A stretch of DNA of 64,000 nt from a candidate division CSSED10-310 bacterium (GTDB lineage Bacteria; CSSED10-310). Location: positions 1-64,000 of the forward strand of contig JAFGEQ010000015.1 of assembly GCA_016931515.1 (NCBI GenBank), written 5' to 3'. The first letter of the stretch is position 1, and the number at the start of each line of letters is the position of its first letter. Shown here in pieces: positions 33,656 through 42,430 of this stretch. The notes beneath the pieces are model-generated. The model saw only the letters and a program-made list of their open reading frames with translations. It searched no databases and was not told the DNA's origin. The translations under genes and the position numbers were made by a program.

Positions 33656-35595
33656 TCAGCAGTGACCTCGTTGATTGAGATACTCGATTCGGGCAGTAAA
33701 TCCCGAATAAATTCACGCAGTCCTCGTTCTACCCCCCTTGAGGATAGATCATCGAGTATTTGTACGACCCTGCTTACCTCTGCCGAATCGAATTCTTTTA
33801 TCTTGACTATGAATATCTTTGGATGAAGCGTTCTGTCGACGTTATCATCACCTGTATTCAATTCTTCGAACAACTTCTCTCCGGGTCGCAAACCGGTAAA
33901 AGTAATCTGAATATCAACATTGGGTTTTAAACCCGATAAGCGGATCATGGTTTCCGCAAGATCGACGATCTTCACCGGTTCCCCCATGTCGAGGATGAAA
34001 ATCTCAGCGCCCCGCCCCATCGTACTCGCCTGAAGAACCAATTGGGACGCTTCAGGAATAGTCATGAAATATCGGGTCATTTCAGGATGCGTGACAGTAA
34101 TGGGACCGCCTTTTCGGATCTGTTCCTTGAAAATCGGTATTACAGATCCGGATGAGCCCAGCACATTGCCGAATCTGACTGCCAGATACTGCGTTCGGTA
34201 CAAGCCGTTCAAACCCTGGATCAACAGCTCGGCGATACGTTTGGAAGCGCCCATTATTGATGTCGGATTAACCGCTTTATCAGTTGATATTAAAACGAAA
34301 ACGTCCGTACCGAATTCCCCGGCGATACTTGCCAGTTTCCACGTTGCCAGCGAATTATTTCTGATGGCTTCCGTCGGATTGAATTCCATCAGAGGTACAT
34401 GTTTGTGAGCAGCGGCATGCAATACCACGTGCGGTCGAAAGCGGTCAAAAATACCGTTCATCCGATTATCATCACCGATATCTGCAATCATCGGGATACA
34501 TGACTTCTGCCGGTCCTGTTGGTACATCTCAGCGAGAATCTGATACATTGCGAACTCGCTGCGCTCAACCATGATGATCTTTTCCGGAGAAAAACGAAGA
34601 ACTTGTCGCACCAGTTCACTCCCGATAGATCCACCTGCTCCTGTGATCATCACTCTCTTGTTCGTCAGGAACTGCCGAATAGCGTCCATGTCCAGCTGCA
34701 CTTTTTCGCGCCCCAGCAAATCCTCTATCTCTATATCGCGGATCCTTGTTACTTCAACTTTGCCCTCCAGCAATTCAAATAATCCCGGAATGATTCGTAC
34801 CTTCACCGGAATGTTTTCACAGATGGCAACAATTCTCGCGATGTCCGATCGGTTGGCATGAGCAATCGTGATAATGACATGATCGATCCGATGCTGTGAA
34901 ACGAGTTGCCCGATTTGTTGTGTGTTGCCGATAATTTTTATCCCCGAAATCACCAAGCCATGTTTTGAAAAATCATCATCAACAAATCCAATCAGCTCAA
35001 TGTCAAGATCGCCGCGATTTTGAATCTCCTTCGCGGCAAGTACCCCGGCCTGACCTGCTCCGATGAGCAACACCCGTTTCCTTTTACTTGATGCCCCGTT
35101 ACCCCCCGAAGCATCACCGTTTCGCCGGTGCATCTGGTGGAGAAGCATTTTCTGGATTTTCTCATGTAAGATTCGGCGAAAAATCCTGACAAGGAACAAT
35201 CCGCCGAAACCAAACACAGTTGAAATGATATTGATCGATATCGGAATTCTGAAGTATTGCAATTCTGATGTCAGGAACAATCGGAGAAAAATCAGAGTCG
35301 CAAATGAAACTCCCGAGGCGAACGCGAATATTCTGACTTCTCGCAATCCGACATAGCGCCAGACAAAATTGTAAACACCGGTCGAGATCATCGCAGCGAA
35401 ATAAATCGACAGAACAAACGGCACCTGCGCCCAAATAAGAGCAAATTGCTCCTGGGTCAGCGTAAATTCAAACCTGAGTTCATACGCGAAATAAAACGTT
35501 GCAATTAAGATCGCCGTATCGATCAGAATTTGGAGTGTTCGTATGGCGAGTCTGTGAAATTGCCTGGAGTTTTGTGTTGCTTTAAGGTTCGTCAA
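33652..35595 (-). CDS. membrane UDP-sugar 4,6-dehydratase (CapD/PglF family)
   Basis: A 647-residue polytopic protein of the FlaA1/PglF/CapD type. About four transmembrane helices in residues 15-150, a first Rossmann-like domain (RVLLIGAGQAGVLAAKEIQN) and a second extended SDR domain (RVMITGAGGSIGSELV) with STDKAVNPTSIMGASKR near the catalytic site and FRFGNVLGSSGSV-like motif (RFGNVLGSSGSVIP). It would convert UDP-GlcNAc to the 4-keto-6-deoxy sugar. The PglE-like aminotransferase lies directly upstream in the operon, forming a UDP-4-amino-4,6-dideoxy-GlcNAc route. A PglD-type acetyltransferase is not seen nearby. Start is TTG at 35595; a 128-base gap precedes it. Confidence 0.9.
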   Translation of the reverse strand: MTNLKATQNSRQFHRLAIRTLQILIDTAILIATFYFAYELRFEFTLTQEQFALIWAQVPFVLSIYFAAMISTGVYNFVWRYVGLREVRIFAFASGVSFATLIFLRLFLTSELQYFRIPISINIISTVFGFGGLFLVRIFRRILHEKIQKMLLHQMHRRNGDASGGNGASSKRKRVLLIGAGQAGVLAAKEIQNRGDLDIELIGFVDDDFSKHGLVISGIKIIGNTQQIGQLVSQHRIDHVIITIAHANRSDIARIVAICENIPVKVRIIPGLFELLEGKVEVTRIRDIEIEDLLGREKVQLDMDAIRQFLTNKRVMITGAGGSIGSELVRQVLRFSPEKIIMVERSEFAMYQILAEMYQQDRQKSCIPMIADIGDDNRMNGIFDRFRPHVVLHAAAHKHVPLMEFNPTEAIRNNSLATWKLASIAGEFGTDVFVLISTDKAVNPTSIMGASKRIAELLIQGLNGLYRTQYLAVRFGNVLGSSGSVIPIFKEQIRKGGPITVTHPEMTRYFMTIPEASQLVLQASTMGRGAEIFILDMGEPVKIVDLAETMIRLSGLKPNVDIQITFTGLRPGEKLFEELNTGDDNVDRTLHPKIFIVKIKEFDSAEVSRVVQILDDLSSRGVERGLREFIRDLLPESSISINEVTAD

Positions 35596-35723
35596 TGCCG
35601 GATCCCAACTTTCATCGGCTCACTATGACATGGATCAATCCGTTTTGCACGGACCTTTCGTTTCTAAGGTCACAGACCGGATATTGGAGTGGTTCCAACC
35701 TGTGTTTTCGCAAGAAAAACATA

Positions 35724-36959
35724 TCAGGTGTCCTTACTTTGCTTTCGAATAATACCTGCGATTCGAATCACATCGTCATCAGATAGTGCCGATCCGCTCG
35801 GCAGACATAAACCGTGCCGGAACAGATGGTCGCTCAATCCTCCGCCCTGGACGGCACAGTGTTTGAAAACCGGTTGCAAATGCATCGGTTTCCACATGAG
35901 TCGGGATTCGATGTTCTCCTGCTCCAAAGCCTCCATGACATTCTGATGACTCGCTCCGAAACGATCCGGATCCAGGATGATTACTGTGAGCCACCGGTTG
36001 GATCTGCTCCAATCAGGTTCCGGCATGAACGAGACACCCGGGATATCCGCCAAAAGGTCCCTGTAAAGACAGAATATCCGTCTCCTCCGTGTAACCCGAT
36101 CCTCCAAAAGCTGAAGCTGTCCACGGCCGACGGCTGCCAGGATATTGCTCATCCTGTAATTGAATCCTATCTGCAGATGTTCATACCACGGGACGGCTTC
36201 CCGAGCTTGTTGCGATAGCTTCCTGGCTTGATCGATCAGGGCCCTGTCATGCGATGAGAGCATGCCGCCCCCGGATGTCGTGATGATTTTATTGCCATTA
36301 AATGAATAAACCGATGCCCATGCATCGAAACCGGCATGTCTCATCATAGAGGATTCGGGTGAAGAAGAGACAACAGAGTCTGATCCAGCCGGTTCACGAG
36401 TTATTATTTCTACACTATACCGTGCTCCCATTGCTTCAGCCGAATCACTTATCACCGGAATTTTATAATTGTTGCATATTTTTATTATTCGCGGAAGGTC
36501 ACAGCTCTGCCCGTACAGATCGGTCGGAATCACACATAAAATGTGTCTGCCATCCGCCAACTGTGACTTTATCGCCATGTCAAGCAGTACAGGATCCATA
36601 TTCCATGATTCCAGATCACAATCAATAAACATGAGATCACAATCTTCGAAAGTAGCCGGGGAGACGCTCCCAATAAAGGTAAGTGTTGATGCGATGATCA
36701 TGGGTTTCCTGCCGTCGCCGGATCGTTCCCGATCCCCGGCAACCTTGTCCCGCAGATAACGGATCGCCAGGTGCATTGCCGCGGTGCCGCTTGATACTGC
36801 AAGACAATACGGGATACCTGTCACATCCGCGAACTCTTTCTCAAACGCATCGACCATCGGTCCTAACGGCGCAATGTAATTTGATTCAAAAGCGAGTCTG
36901 ACGAAATCCAATTCGCGACCTTCAATGTGAGGAGGTGATAGGAATATTCTTTTGTTCAT
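35724..36959 (-). CDS. DegT/PglE-like sugar aminotransferase with insertions
   Basis: A 411-residue PLP enzyme. N-terminus RIFLSPPHIEG and SNYIAPLGPMVDAFE are typical of PglE/LegC-type UDP-4-keto-sugar aminotransferases; AVSSGTAAMHLA, DSAEAMGARY and FNGNKIITTSGGGML (PLP lysine) complete the active site. Two insertions interrupt the usual pattern: one of about 12 residues after YLRDKVAG and one of about 20 residues after MGARY (to SVVSSSPES). Expected reaction: amino transfer from glutamate to the 4-keto group of the product of the adjacent dehydratase. Start at 36959 overlaps the previous stop (ATGA), with GGGAG about 9 bases upstream. Confidence 0.85.
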   Translation of the reverse strand: MNKRIFLSPPHIEGRELDFVRLAFESNYIAPLGPMVDAFEKEFADVTGIPYCLAVSSGTAAMHLAIRYLRDKVAGDRERSGDGRKPMIIASTLTFIGSVSPATFEDCDLMFIDCDLESWNMDPVLLDMAIKSQLADGRHILCVIPTDLYGQSCDLPRIIKICNNYKIPVISDSAEAMGARYSVEIITREPAGSDSVVSSSPESSMMRHAGFDAWASVYSFNGNKIITTSGGGMLSSHDRALIDQARKLSQQAREAVPWYEHLQIGFNYRMSNILAAVGRGQLQLLEDRVTRRRRIFCLYRDLLADIPGVSFMPEPDWSRSNRWLTVIILDPDRFGASHQNVMEALEQENIESRLMWKPMHLQPVFKHCAVQGGGLSDHLFRHGLCLPSGSALSDDDVIRIAGIIRKQSKDT

Positions 36960-37672
36960 TTGCATCTGCTCCCAGGTAACTCACCTTTCTCATTAAAAGG
37001 CTCATTTAACTCATACTCACCGGTCATTATCCCTGATATCGCATCCGGAATCAGGTTCAACCACCGGTCCATTGCCGGAATTACCGTCACCACGATAAAA
37101 CCGAGATCCCTGAAAAAGGACCATTGATTAATATATTCCAGATTTATTTTTGTTTTCATCGGAAATACAACTTCATCATTAAACCTGACCGGATCGTCCA
37201 CCATGGATAACAATTTCTCTTCCATTCTGAAAGCCAGTGTTGCCGGACCCGTGATTCCGGGACGCACCGAAAGGACAACTCGATCCGCTTCACTCAACAT
37301 ATCTGCATACCCCGGCACATCAGGTCGCGGACCGACAAACGACATTTTACCAGTAACCACATTCCACAGTTGAGGTAGTTCATCCAACTTGTAACGCCGT
37401 AAAAACCGCCCGACAGGAGTAATCCGGTTGTCTCCTGCAACCGTTACGGTTCCCACTGATTCAGAATCGGGGGCCATGGTTCTGAATTTCATGCATCTAA
37501 ACAGAACGCCGTAACGCCCTACTCTCGATTGAATGAAAAGAATTGGACCGGGTGAAGTCACTTTGACGATCATCGCGATGATGCCGATCATTGGCAGGCA
37601 GAGAAGCAAACCTGTCAGAGAGATGATCAGGTCGAATGAACGTTTAAGCAGAGCGTCTTTTTTCGATTTCAT
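36956..37672 (-). CDS. initiating sugar transferase (PglC/WcaJ family)
   Basis: About 238 residues: one membrane hairpin (LIISLTGLLLCLPMIGIIAMI) and the polyisoprenyl-phosphate hexose-1-phosphate transferase domain with SPGPILFIQSRVG, FRCMKFRTM, RITPVGRFLRRYKLDELPQLWNV and MSFVGPRPDVP. It would transfer a sugar-1-phosphate to undecaprenyl phosphate and so start the repeat unit. The start at 37672 is inside the end of the upstream glycosyltransferase frame (overlap of 29 bases), without a strong ribosome binding site; the frame is open to 37726. The adjacent PglE-like enzyme suggests UDP-4-amino-4,6-dideoxy-GlcNAc derivatives as donor. Confidence 0.88.
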   Translation of the reverse strand: MKSKKDALLKRSFDLIISLTGLLLCLPMIGIIAMIVKVTSPGPILFIQSRVGRYGVLFRCMKFRTMAPDSESVGTVTVAGDNRITPVGRFLRRYKLDELPQLWNVVTGKMSFVGPRPDVPGYADMLSEADRVVLSVRPGITGPATLAFRMEEKLLSMVDDPVRFNDEVVFPMKTKINLEYINQWSFFRDLGFIVVTVIPAMDRWLNLIPDAISGIMTGEYELNEPFNEKGELPGSRCK

Positions 37673-38885
37673 CCACAAAAATTCTTGCCAGTCGAGTGAT
37701 GTCATGGGAGCCGATAACGTACTCACTTCCCTTTTTACCCATCTCCAGTCTGCTCTTTAATGGCATCGCCGCCAAGGATAAGATCGCCCTGCAGAGTTCT
37801 GGAGCATTATCAGGTGAAATGGATAACCCGCACCCGGATTCTTTCACCGGATCATTCGCCGCGGCTACGGCGTGAATGATCGGCAGTCCCGACATCATAT
37901 ACTCAAAAAGTTTATTGGGTGATATACCGAAACGATAAAGGGAACTCCTGTTCCAACCCAGATAAAGACCGTCAAACTCTCGAAGGAGGCTGGGGATTGT
38001 ATTTTTAGGTACAGGTGGTAGAAACATACAATTACTGTTCAATAGTTTCGCCTTTTTTATCAGACGATTCTTCTCCGCCCCATCACCGACGCATACGATA
38101 CCGATACCTTCACTCATCAGGCGTGGATCCGCAGCGGCATCGACCAGGACATCCATTGCATTTGAAAGTGCAAGACCGCCTGTGTAACCGATCAGAAATC
38201 CATTTTTCTTCCTGAAATCCCGAATCATATCCAGGGTAGTCTGGGACACCACACCGTTGGTTCGCCAATCATCCAGCACAATACCATTTGGAATGTACAA
38301 GAACCGATCGGATGTCATACCGTGCTCTTCAAGATGTGGTCCTGCTGCCGGTAACACCGAGACGATCATGTCTGCATGCCTGCATCCATAGTTCTCCGCC
38401 CTCTGCAGACTCCAAATGAACGGATGCCACGCACTCAACCCACCCAATTCCATCGGAGACAGGGGCCAAAGATCCCGTACTTCGTATACATGGAAGGCGC
38501 GATGTTTTCGTGCGTATCGCGCTGCGACCCAGTTATCCCATGGATAGACTGAGGCAGCAATGACTGCATCCGGTTTAAATTCGTCAACATACCGTCGACA
38601 CGTGGTTGAAAGTCGGAATAAAAATGTCAGCATATTGAGTACGCGTGGCAAACCATTGCCAGAATACGGAGGTGTTTTCACCCACATATAGTCGATCCCG
38701 GCAATCTGTTCCGAGAAGAGAATCCCTTTAAACGAGGGGTTTCTTTGTCGGAGGTGCGAAAATCCCGCAGCAACAATCATGACGCGGTGTCCGTTTCGAA
38801 CCCACTCCCGGGCGAAGTTAAAAGCCCGGTATTCCATCCCATGATCGGGTGAACCCGCATAATGATTAATTAAAAGGATATTCAT
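37644..38885 (-). CDS. GT4 glycosyltransferase (WbuB-like)
   Basis: A 413-residue GT-B glycosyltransferase; N-terminus MNILLINHYAGSPDHGMEYRAF and YEVRDLWPLSPMELGG are typical of WbuB-type enzymes that add the second sugar (often FucNAc- or similar) in O-antigen repeat units. C-terminal domain: GYTGGLALSNAMDVLVDA, VGDGAEKNRL, FEYMMSGLPIIHAV. Part of a co-directional run with the initiating transferase. Confidence 0.85.
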   Translation of the reverse strand: MNILLINHYAGSPDHGMEYRAFNFAREWVRNGHRVMIVAAGFSHLRQRNPSFKGILFSEQIAGIDYMWVKTPPYSGNGLPRVLNMLTFLFRLSTTCRRYVDEFKPDAVIAASVYPWDNWVAARYARKHRAFHVYEVRDLWPLSPMELGGLSAWHPFIWSLQRAENYGCRHADMIVSVLPAAGPHLEEHGMTSDRFLYIPNGIVLDDWRTNGVVSQTTLDMIRDFRKKNGFLIGYTGGLALSNAMDVLVDAAADPRLMSEGIGIVCVGDGAEKNRLIKKAKLLNSNCMFLPPVPKNTIPSLLREFDGLYLGWNRSSLYRFGISPNKLFEYMMSGLPIIHAVAAANDPVKESGCGLSISPDNAPELCRAILSLAAMPLKSRLEMGKKGSEYVIGSHDITRLARIFVDEIEKRRSA

Positions 38886-38905
38886 ATATTAATGAATTCT
38901 TAGAT

Positions 38906-39712
38906 TTAATCCCGGTTGAGTTCTGATACGGCATTTCTGAAACTGATGAAGGTCATACCGCGTTCCCGGAAATAGGGAATGATCCATTCATACCAACGCT
39001 TTGCAAGTCTGAAGCAATCCGAATAGTAGCGATCATGAAAAATCAGAGTGAAATACTTGACGCCACGCTGTATGGCTTCCTCAATTATTCGCTCGGTGTT
39101 CGCTCTAATCTCGGAAAATCCTTCTGGACGAAGTCTATTGTAAGGGAAAATGACTCTCACATCCATCAGTGATACCGGAAATTCAACCAATTTCCCAACC
39201 TTGTACGGATTTTCCAGAGTTTCTGATGATGAATCGAAAATGTAACCGGTGCGATCAAGTATGTGAGGAGTAATTTCCGAAAACCGGAGATAATGCATCC
39301 GGACGCCGAATGAGGCCATTCCCGACATTTTTTTAAACAACTCAAACTCCCGTTGGATACCCTCTTCATCCTCGAAAGCAATTCCGTGTAATCCAACATC
39401 AAAACCGCTTTTTGCGATCTTCCTTATCCAAGGTTCAGCAGCACGATTGGAATATGACATTCCCAAACCCCTTGCTGTACCGACAAAGAAAGTCGAGGGA
39501 ATCCCCTGATCTTTGTCATACTCCATCAGGTCATCGATGTTCTCCCATCGATTTTTTAAAATTTCACCGAATCTGGCAATATACTCCCGCAGACAGATTT
39601 TATGAAGAACTGCATGCATCGTACTTCGCGCGATAAATTTGGCCAGCATACCATCAGCCATATGCTCCCAGGCCGTTAGGTGATCGATATCATGTGATAC
39701 AATTACTTTCAT
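38906..39712 (-). CDS. polysaccharide deacetylase-like protein
   Basis: A 268-residue protein resembling NodB-fold deacetylases of glycan loci: SHDIDH near the N-terminus gives the metal aspartate/histidine, FDVGLHGIAF the second histidine region, and YFTLIFHDRYYSD the catalytic histidine-Asp near the end. Domain lacks a signal peptide, so it acts on a cytoplasmic lipid-linked or nucleotide-linked sugar, removing an N-acetyl group. The histidine spacing differs from the standard HxxxH, so activity is inferred only. Confidence 0.7.
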   Translation of the reverse strand: MKVIVSHDIDHLTAWEHMADGMLAKFIARSTMHAVLHKICLREYIARFGEILKNRWENIDDLMEYDKDQGIPSTFFVGTARGLGMSYSNRAAEPWIRKIAKSGFDVGLHGIAFEDEEGIQREFELFKKMSGMASFGVRMHYLRFSEITPHILDRTGYIFDSSSETLENPYKVGKLVEFPVSLMDVRVIFPYNRLRPEGFSEIRANTERIIEEAIQRGVKYFTLIFHDRYYSDCFRLAKRWYEWIIPYFRERGMTFISFRNAVSELNRD

Positions 39713-39775
39713 GACGCTATCGAATCATCGTTGAAAATCCCTGTTTACTCCTTCTATTTATTTGCAAGTCATCGA

Positions 39776-40702
39776 TCAGTCCCGAATCCTGGCACTATCG
39801 AGTTCAAACATGGAATGAGAGATAGGCAATAAACGAGTGATTCCTCCACGGAATGGCTTACTTAATTCCATGATCAGTCCAATCGGCCATCGGTAGTGGA
39901 TATGTAAACCCATTGGTTTTCTATAAAAACCGAACAAACGGATAAGAAAATCCTGGATATCCGTTTCATGCGAGATCGCTTTGAATCCGGCATTGATGTA
40001 TTGAAAGCCGTTATCCTTCAAATAGAATTCGTTCATGGTTTGAAACAGTGCATAACCTGGATAGCATTTCAGATACTCAGGATGGAGTTTTCCCAGAGCG
40101 TAGTTCACTTCCGTCCTGTCATATACAAGGTTTTGAGCAAATGCGATCATTTTTCCATCGTGGAAAACGCCCCATTGATGCCTTAATTCGGGAAAGGGTT
40201 CGTCTGTCATAACACGTTGTTCAAACTCGTCCCGCGATGGCAGTTCGGGATATCTCTCATATGTTTGAATCGCTGCAATGAAGACATCGTAACCTTCATT
40301 CGCGATATCACAGGCTTCAATCCGCCTGACTTCACAATGTCTTAAACCTTTTCGAATGTTTTTCCTGGCATTTGCTGAATCAACATCATCTACCTCCGTA
40401 TAATGATCGCAAACAATTGCATGCCAGCGGGAATCGTGAGGCGATGCGTCAAATCCATCAGTCCACTGCACCCAGAGCCCTCCAAGCTTTTTCAGCAACC
40501 AGCGGCAGTCCGCGCGAGTCAGCCTAAAACGTTGCGAAATAGGCCCCACCGGGACTATCCACCGGCCTCTTCTGGCAAAAATCTGTTCATCGAGAACTAG
40601 AAACGAGCGCTTCTTTTTTTCAAGCATATCAACATATTGATTGACATAATCCATCATAGCGTCAATAGCACCCTCATCTGTCTGCATCCCCGACCAAGAC
40701 AC
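39776..40702 (-). CDS. FemAB/GNAT-like acyltransferase
   Basis: A 308-residue protein with a late GNAT-like half: WGVFHDGKMIAFAQNLVYD, GYALFQTMNEFYLKDNGFQYINAG, similar in pattern to the 46689 and 47554 proteins. The N-terminal about 130 residues are unlike known domains. FemAB-like proteins of polysaccharide loci join an amino acid or acyl group to a sugar or peptide; here the acceptor is unknown. Start GTG at 40702 is uncertain; internal ATG codons at 40687 and 40657 are possible. Confidence 0.6.
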   Translation of the reverse strand: MSWSGMQTDEGAIDAMMDYVNQYVDMLEKKKRSFLVLDEQIFARRGRWIVPVGPISQRFRLTRADCRWLLKKLGGLWVQWTDGFDASPHDSRWHAIVCDHYTEVDDVDSANARKNIRKGLRHCEVRRIEACDIANEGYDVFIAAIQTYERYPELPSRDEFEQRVMTDEPFPELRHQWGVFHDGKMIAFAQNLVYDRTEVNYALGKLHPEYLKCYPGYALFQTMNEFYLKDNGFQYINAGFKAISHETDIQDFLIRLFGFYRKPMGLHIHYRWPIGLIMELSKPFRGGITRLLPISHSMFELDSARIRD

Positions 40703-40761
40703 CGGATCGGCGGTCTAATCGAAACGGGGCTGGAGGATTTTCATTTTCAAAGCGCATGATT

Positions 40762-41352
40762 CTATGGTTCATCCGTCAATTCGCGACATCTGGAGAATAG
40801 CATCCCCCATCGGCTCCATTCCCATATTCCAAGAGATTGGAACCCTGCCTTTTCAATACCTCTTCGGGATGCCGTATTGTCCGGTGTCGTACAGATAATG
40901 ATGGGTTGATTCGGGGAAGAGATTGCCAGACTGTGTCCCAGAAGAATTCCATAAAGACCTTTACCGCGTTGATTCGGGTCTGTCCAATAGGGTCCGAGCA
41001 TTGTTCCGCTATCGGCAATCGCTTTAAACGATCGCCGAAATGGATTCCAATCCTGAATCCAGCCGTATGCATCCAGATGGTGCCCATCTTGTGACACGCA
41101 CAATAATCGCGCTTGACCTCTCCGGAAACGATAGTATACAGCGTTCATCCAGCGATATGGCAGGACTCGGGATCGAAAGGGCACAGGTATCTGATCATAG
41201 CCGGTATATTCAATTATAGCTGGATGCCGTTTCCCCGGTCCCTGGCGATCACAATAGCAGTAGAAAGCAAATTTGCGGCGCTCATAGAGAACTCTTTTTA
41301 CAAGGAGCAAACAACGACATGCAAAATCACCTGCCACGGTAAGATACCTCAC
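40762..41352 (-). CDS. GNAT-family N-acyltransferase
   Basis: A 196-residue single-domain GNAT enzyme. The acetyl-CoA-binding region is GPYWTDPNQRGKGLYGILL (Q/RxxGxG/A type) and the C-terminal CTTPDNTASRRGIEKAGF fits motif B. Short hydrophobic N-terminus. Probably acylates an amino sugar. GTG at 41352 is the likely start; no strong ribosome binding site. Confidence 0.7.
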   Translation of the reverse strand: MRYLTVAGDFACRCLLLVKRVLYERRKFAFYCYCDRQGPGKRHPAIIEYTGYDQIPVPFRSRVLPYRWMNAVYYRFRRGQARLLCVSQDGHHLDAYGWIQDWNPFRRSFKAIADSGTMLGPYWTDPNQRGKGLYGILLGHSLAISSPNQPIIICTTPDNTASRRGIEKAGFQSLGIWEWSRWGMLFSRCRELTDEP

Positions 41353-41446
41353 GATTAGCGTTGAAAATCCGTTCCACGAAAACAGATATCGTCGGTTTAG
41401 GATCTCTCCAAATTGGATCTCGGAAACGAATGCTGGTGATGGTGTC

Positions 41447-42430
41447 TTAAAACCTGTTCCGATATCGCGGTATCAGCTTCAATATCATTTCTATGGGAAG
41501 CCATGCTTTATGAACAAAGAAAACCGGCGTCAGAGTACCACCGAATCCCCGATAATAATGCTCGATTGATGGAATAACGGACCCCTCGAAATCGAAGATT
41601 TTAAGGCCTCTTTTCCGGGCTTCAAGAATGGTATTCCAGCTGGTCACGACCCCTGCAGATTTGCTCATCCTCTGATCGACATGACCACTCATCAGTGCAT
41701 ATGCAGTTGTCGAATCATGAACAACATAGCGTGCGGAGAATATTTCGCCTTTTCTCGAAGCCTGGAATCCATACCCATTCGGTCCGAGGAAGACTGTGTC
41801 GAGGATTTGCCGGGTGTAAACCGGAATATCCGAGTTTTGTTTTCTGTATGTCTTTTCCACCATATCAAGCAATCCATCGGTTGCCGTTATAGGTTCTGCA
41901 CATATTCCTTCGTCCGTTGCATCCCTTAGATGTTTTCTGATCTGTTTCGACAGATTGCCGAACAAAGTGTCCGGATCCTGTTCCAGATCAAGCCTGTACG
42001 TATATTGCGGAATGACTTTCCAACCATCCCAATAGAATGGTAGAAAATCCAGCGTGCCAACCGATATCCCAAGAGATACGACAGCCGCTCGAAGAGATGT
42101 TAAATAATCCTTCATCGCTTCCATAACCGACCGCTGGTCCTCGGAGCGCGAGGCGGAATTGACCGATCGTGATTCAAAGAACGGACCGATCTGACGTGTA
42201 TACGGTGGATTTCGGATTACTTTTACATTACCAATCGTTTTTTGCCAGTAACTGAATCCGCCACGCAAATGACCTCCCGCGTCATAGATGCCGATTCGAT
42301 GCAAGTTTTCATTAAAAATATCCGTCCACTCGAGGGAATCGAAGATAGATCCACATTCCACAGCCAAACGTCCCCACTCGCTGCGATCCTCCGGCCGGAT
42401 AGGTTGTGCGAGAAATTTTTTCCGACTCAA
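41447..42430 (-). CDS. FemAB-like (PF13480-type) acetyltransferase
   Basis: A 327-residue double-GNAT (Acetyltransf_6/FemAB) protein: NLSKQIRKHLRDATDEG, RKGEIFSARYVVHDSTTAYALMSGH, WNTILEARKRGLKIFDFEGS and YYRGFGGTLTP. Such proteins in exopolysaccharide clusters transfer an amino acid or acyl group to amino sugars or to lipid-linked saccharide. The start overlaps the stop of the following GT4 gene (ATGA). Confidence 0.75.
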   Translation of the reverse strand: MSRKKFLAQPIRPEDRSEWGRLAVECGSIFDSLEWTDIFNENLHRIGIYDAGGHLRGGFSYWQKTIGNVKVIRNPPYTRQIGPFFESRSVNSASRSEDQRSVMEAMKDYLTSLRAAVVSLGISVGTLDFLPFYWDGWKVIPQYTYRLDLEQDPDTLFGNLSKQIRKHLRDATDEGICAEPITATDGLLDMVEKTYRKQNSDIPVYTRQILDTVFLGPNGYGFQASRKGEIFSARYVVHDSTTAYALMSGHVDQRMSKSAGVVTSWNTILEARKRGLKIFDFEGSVIPSIEHYYRGFGGTLTPVFFVHKAWLPIEMILKLIPRYRNRF

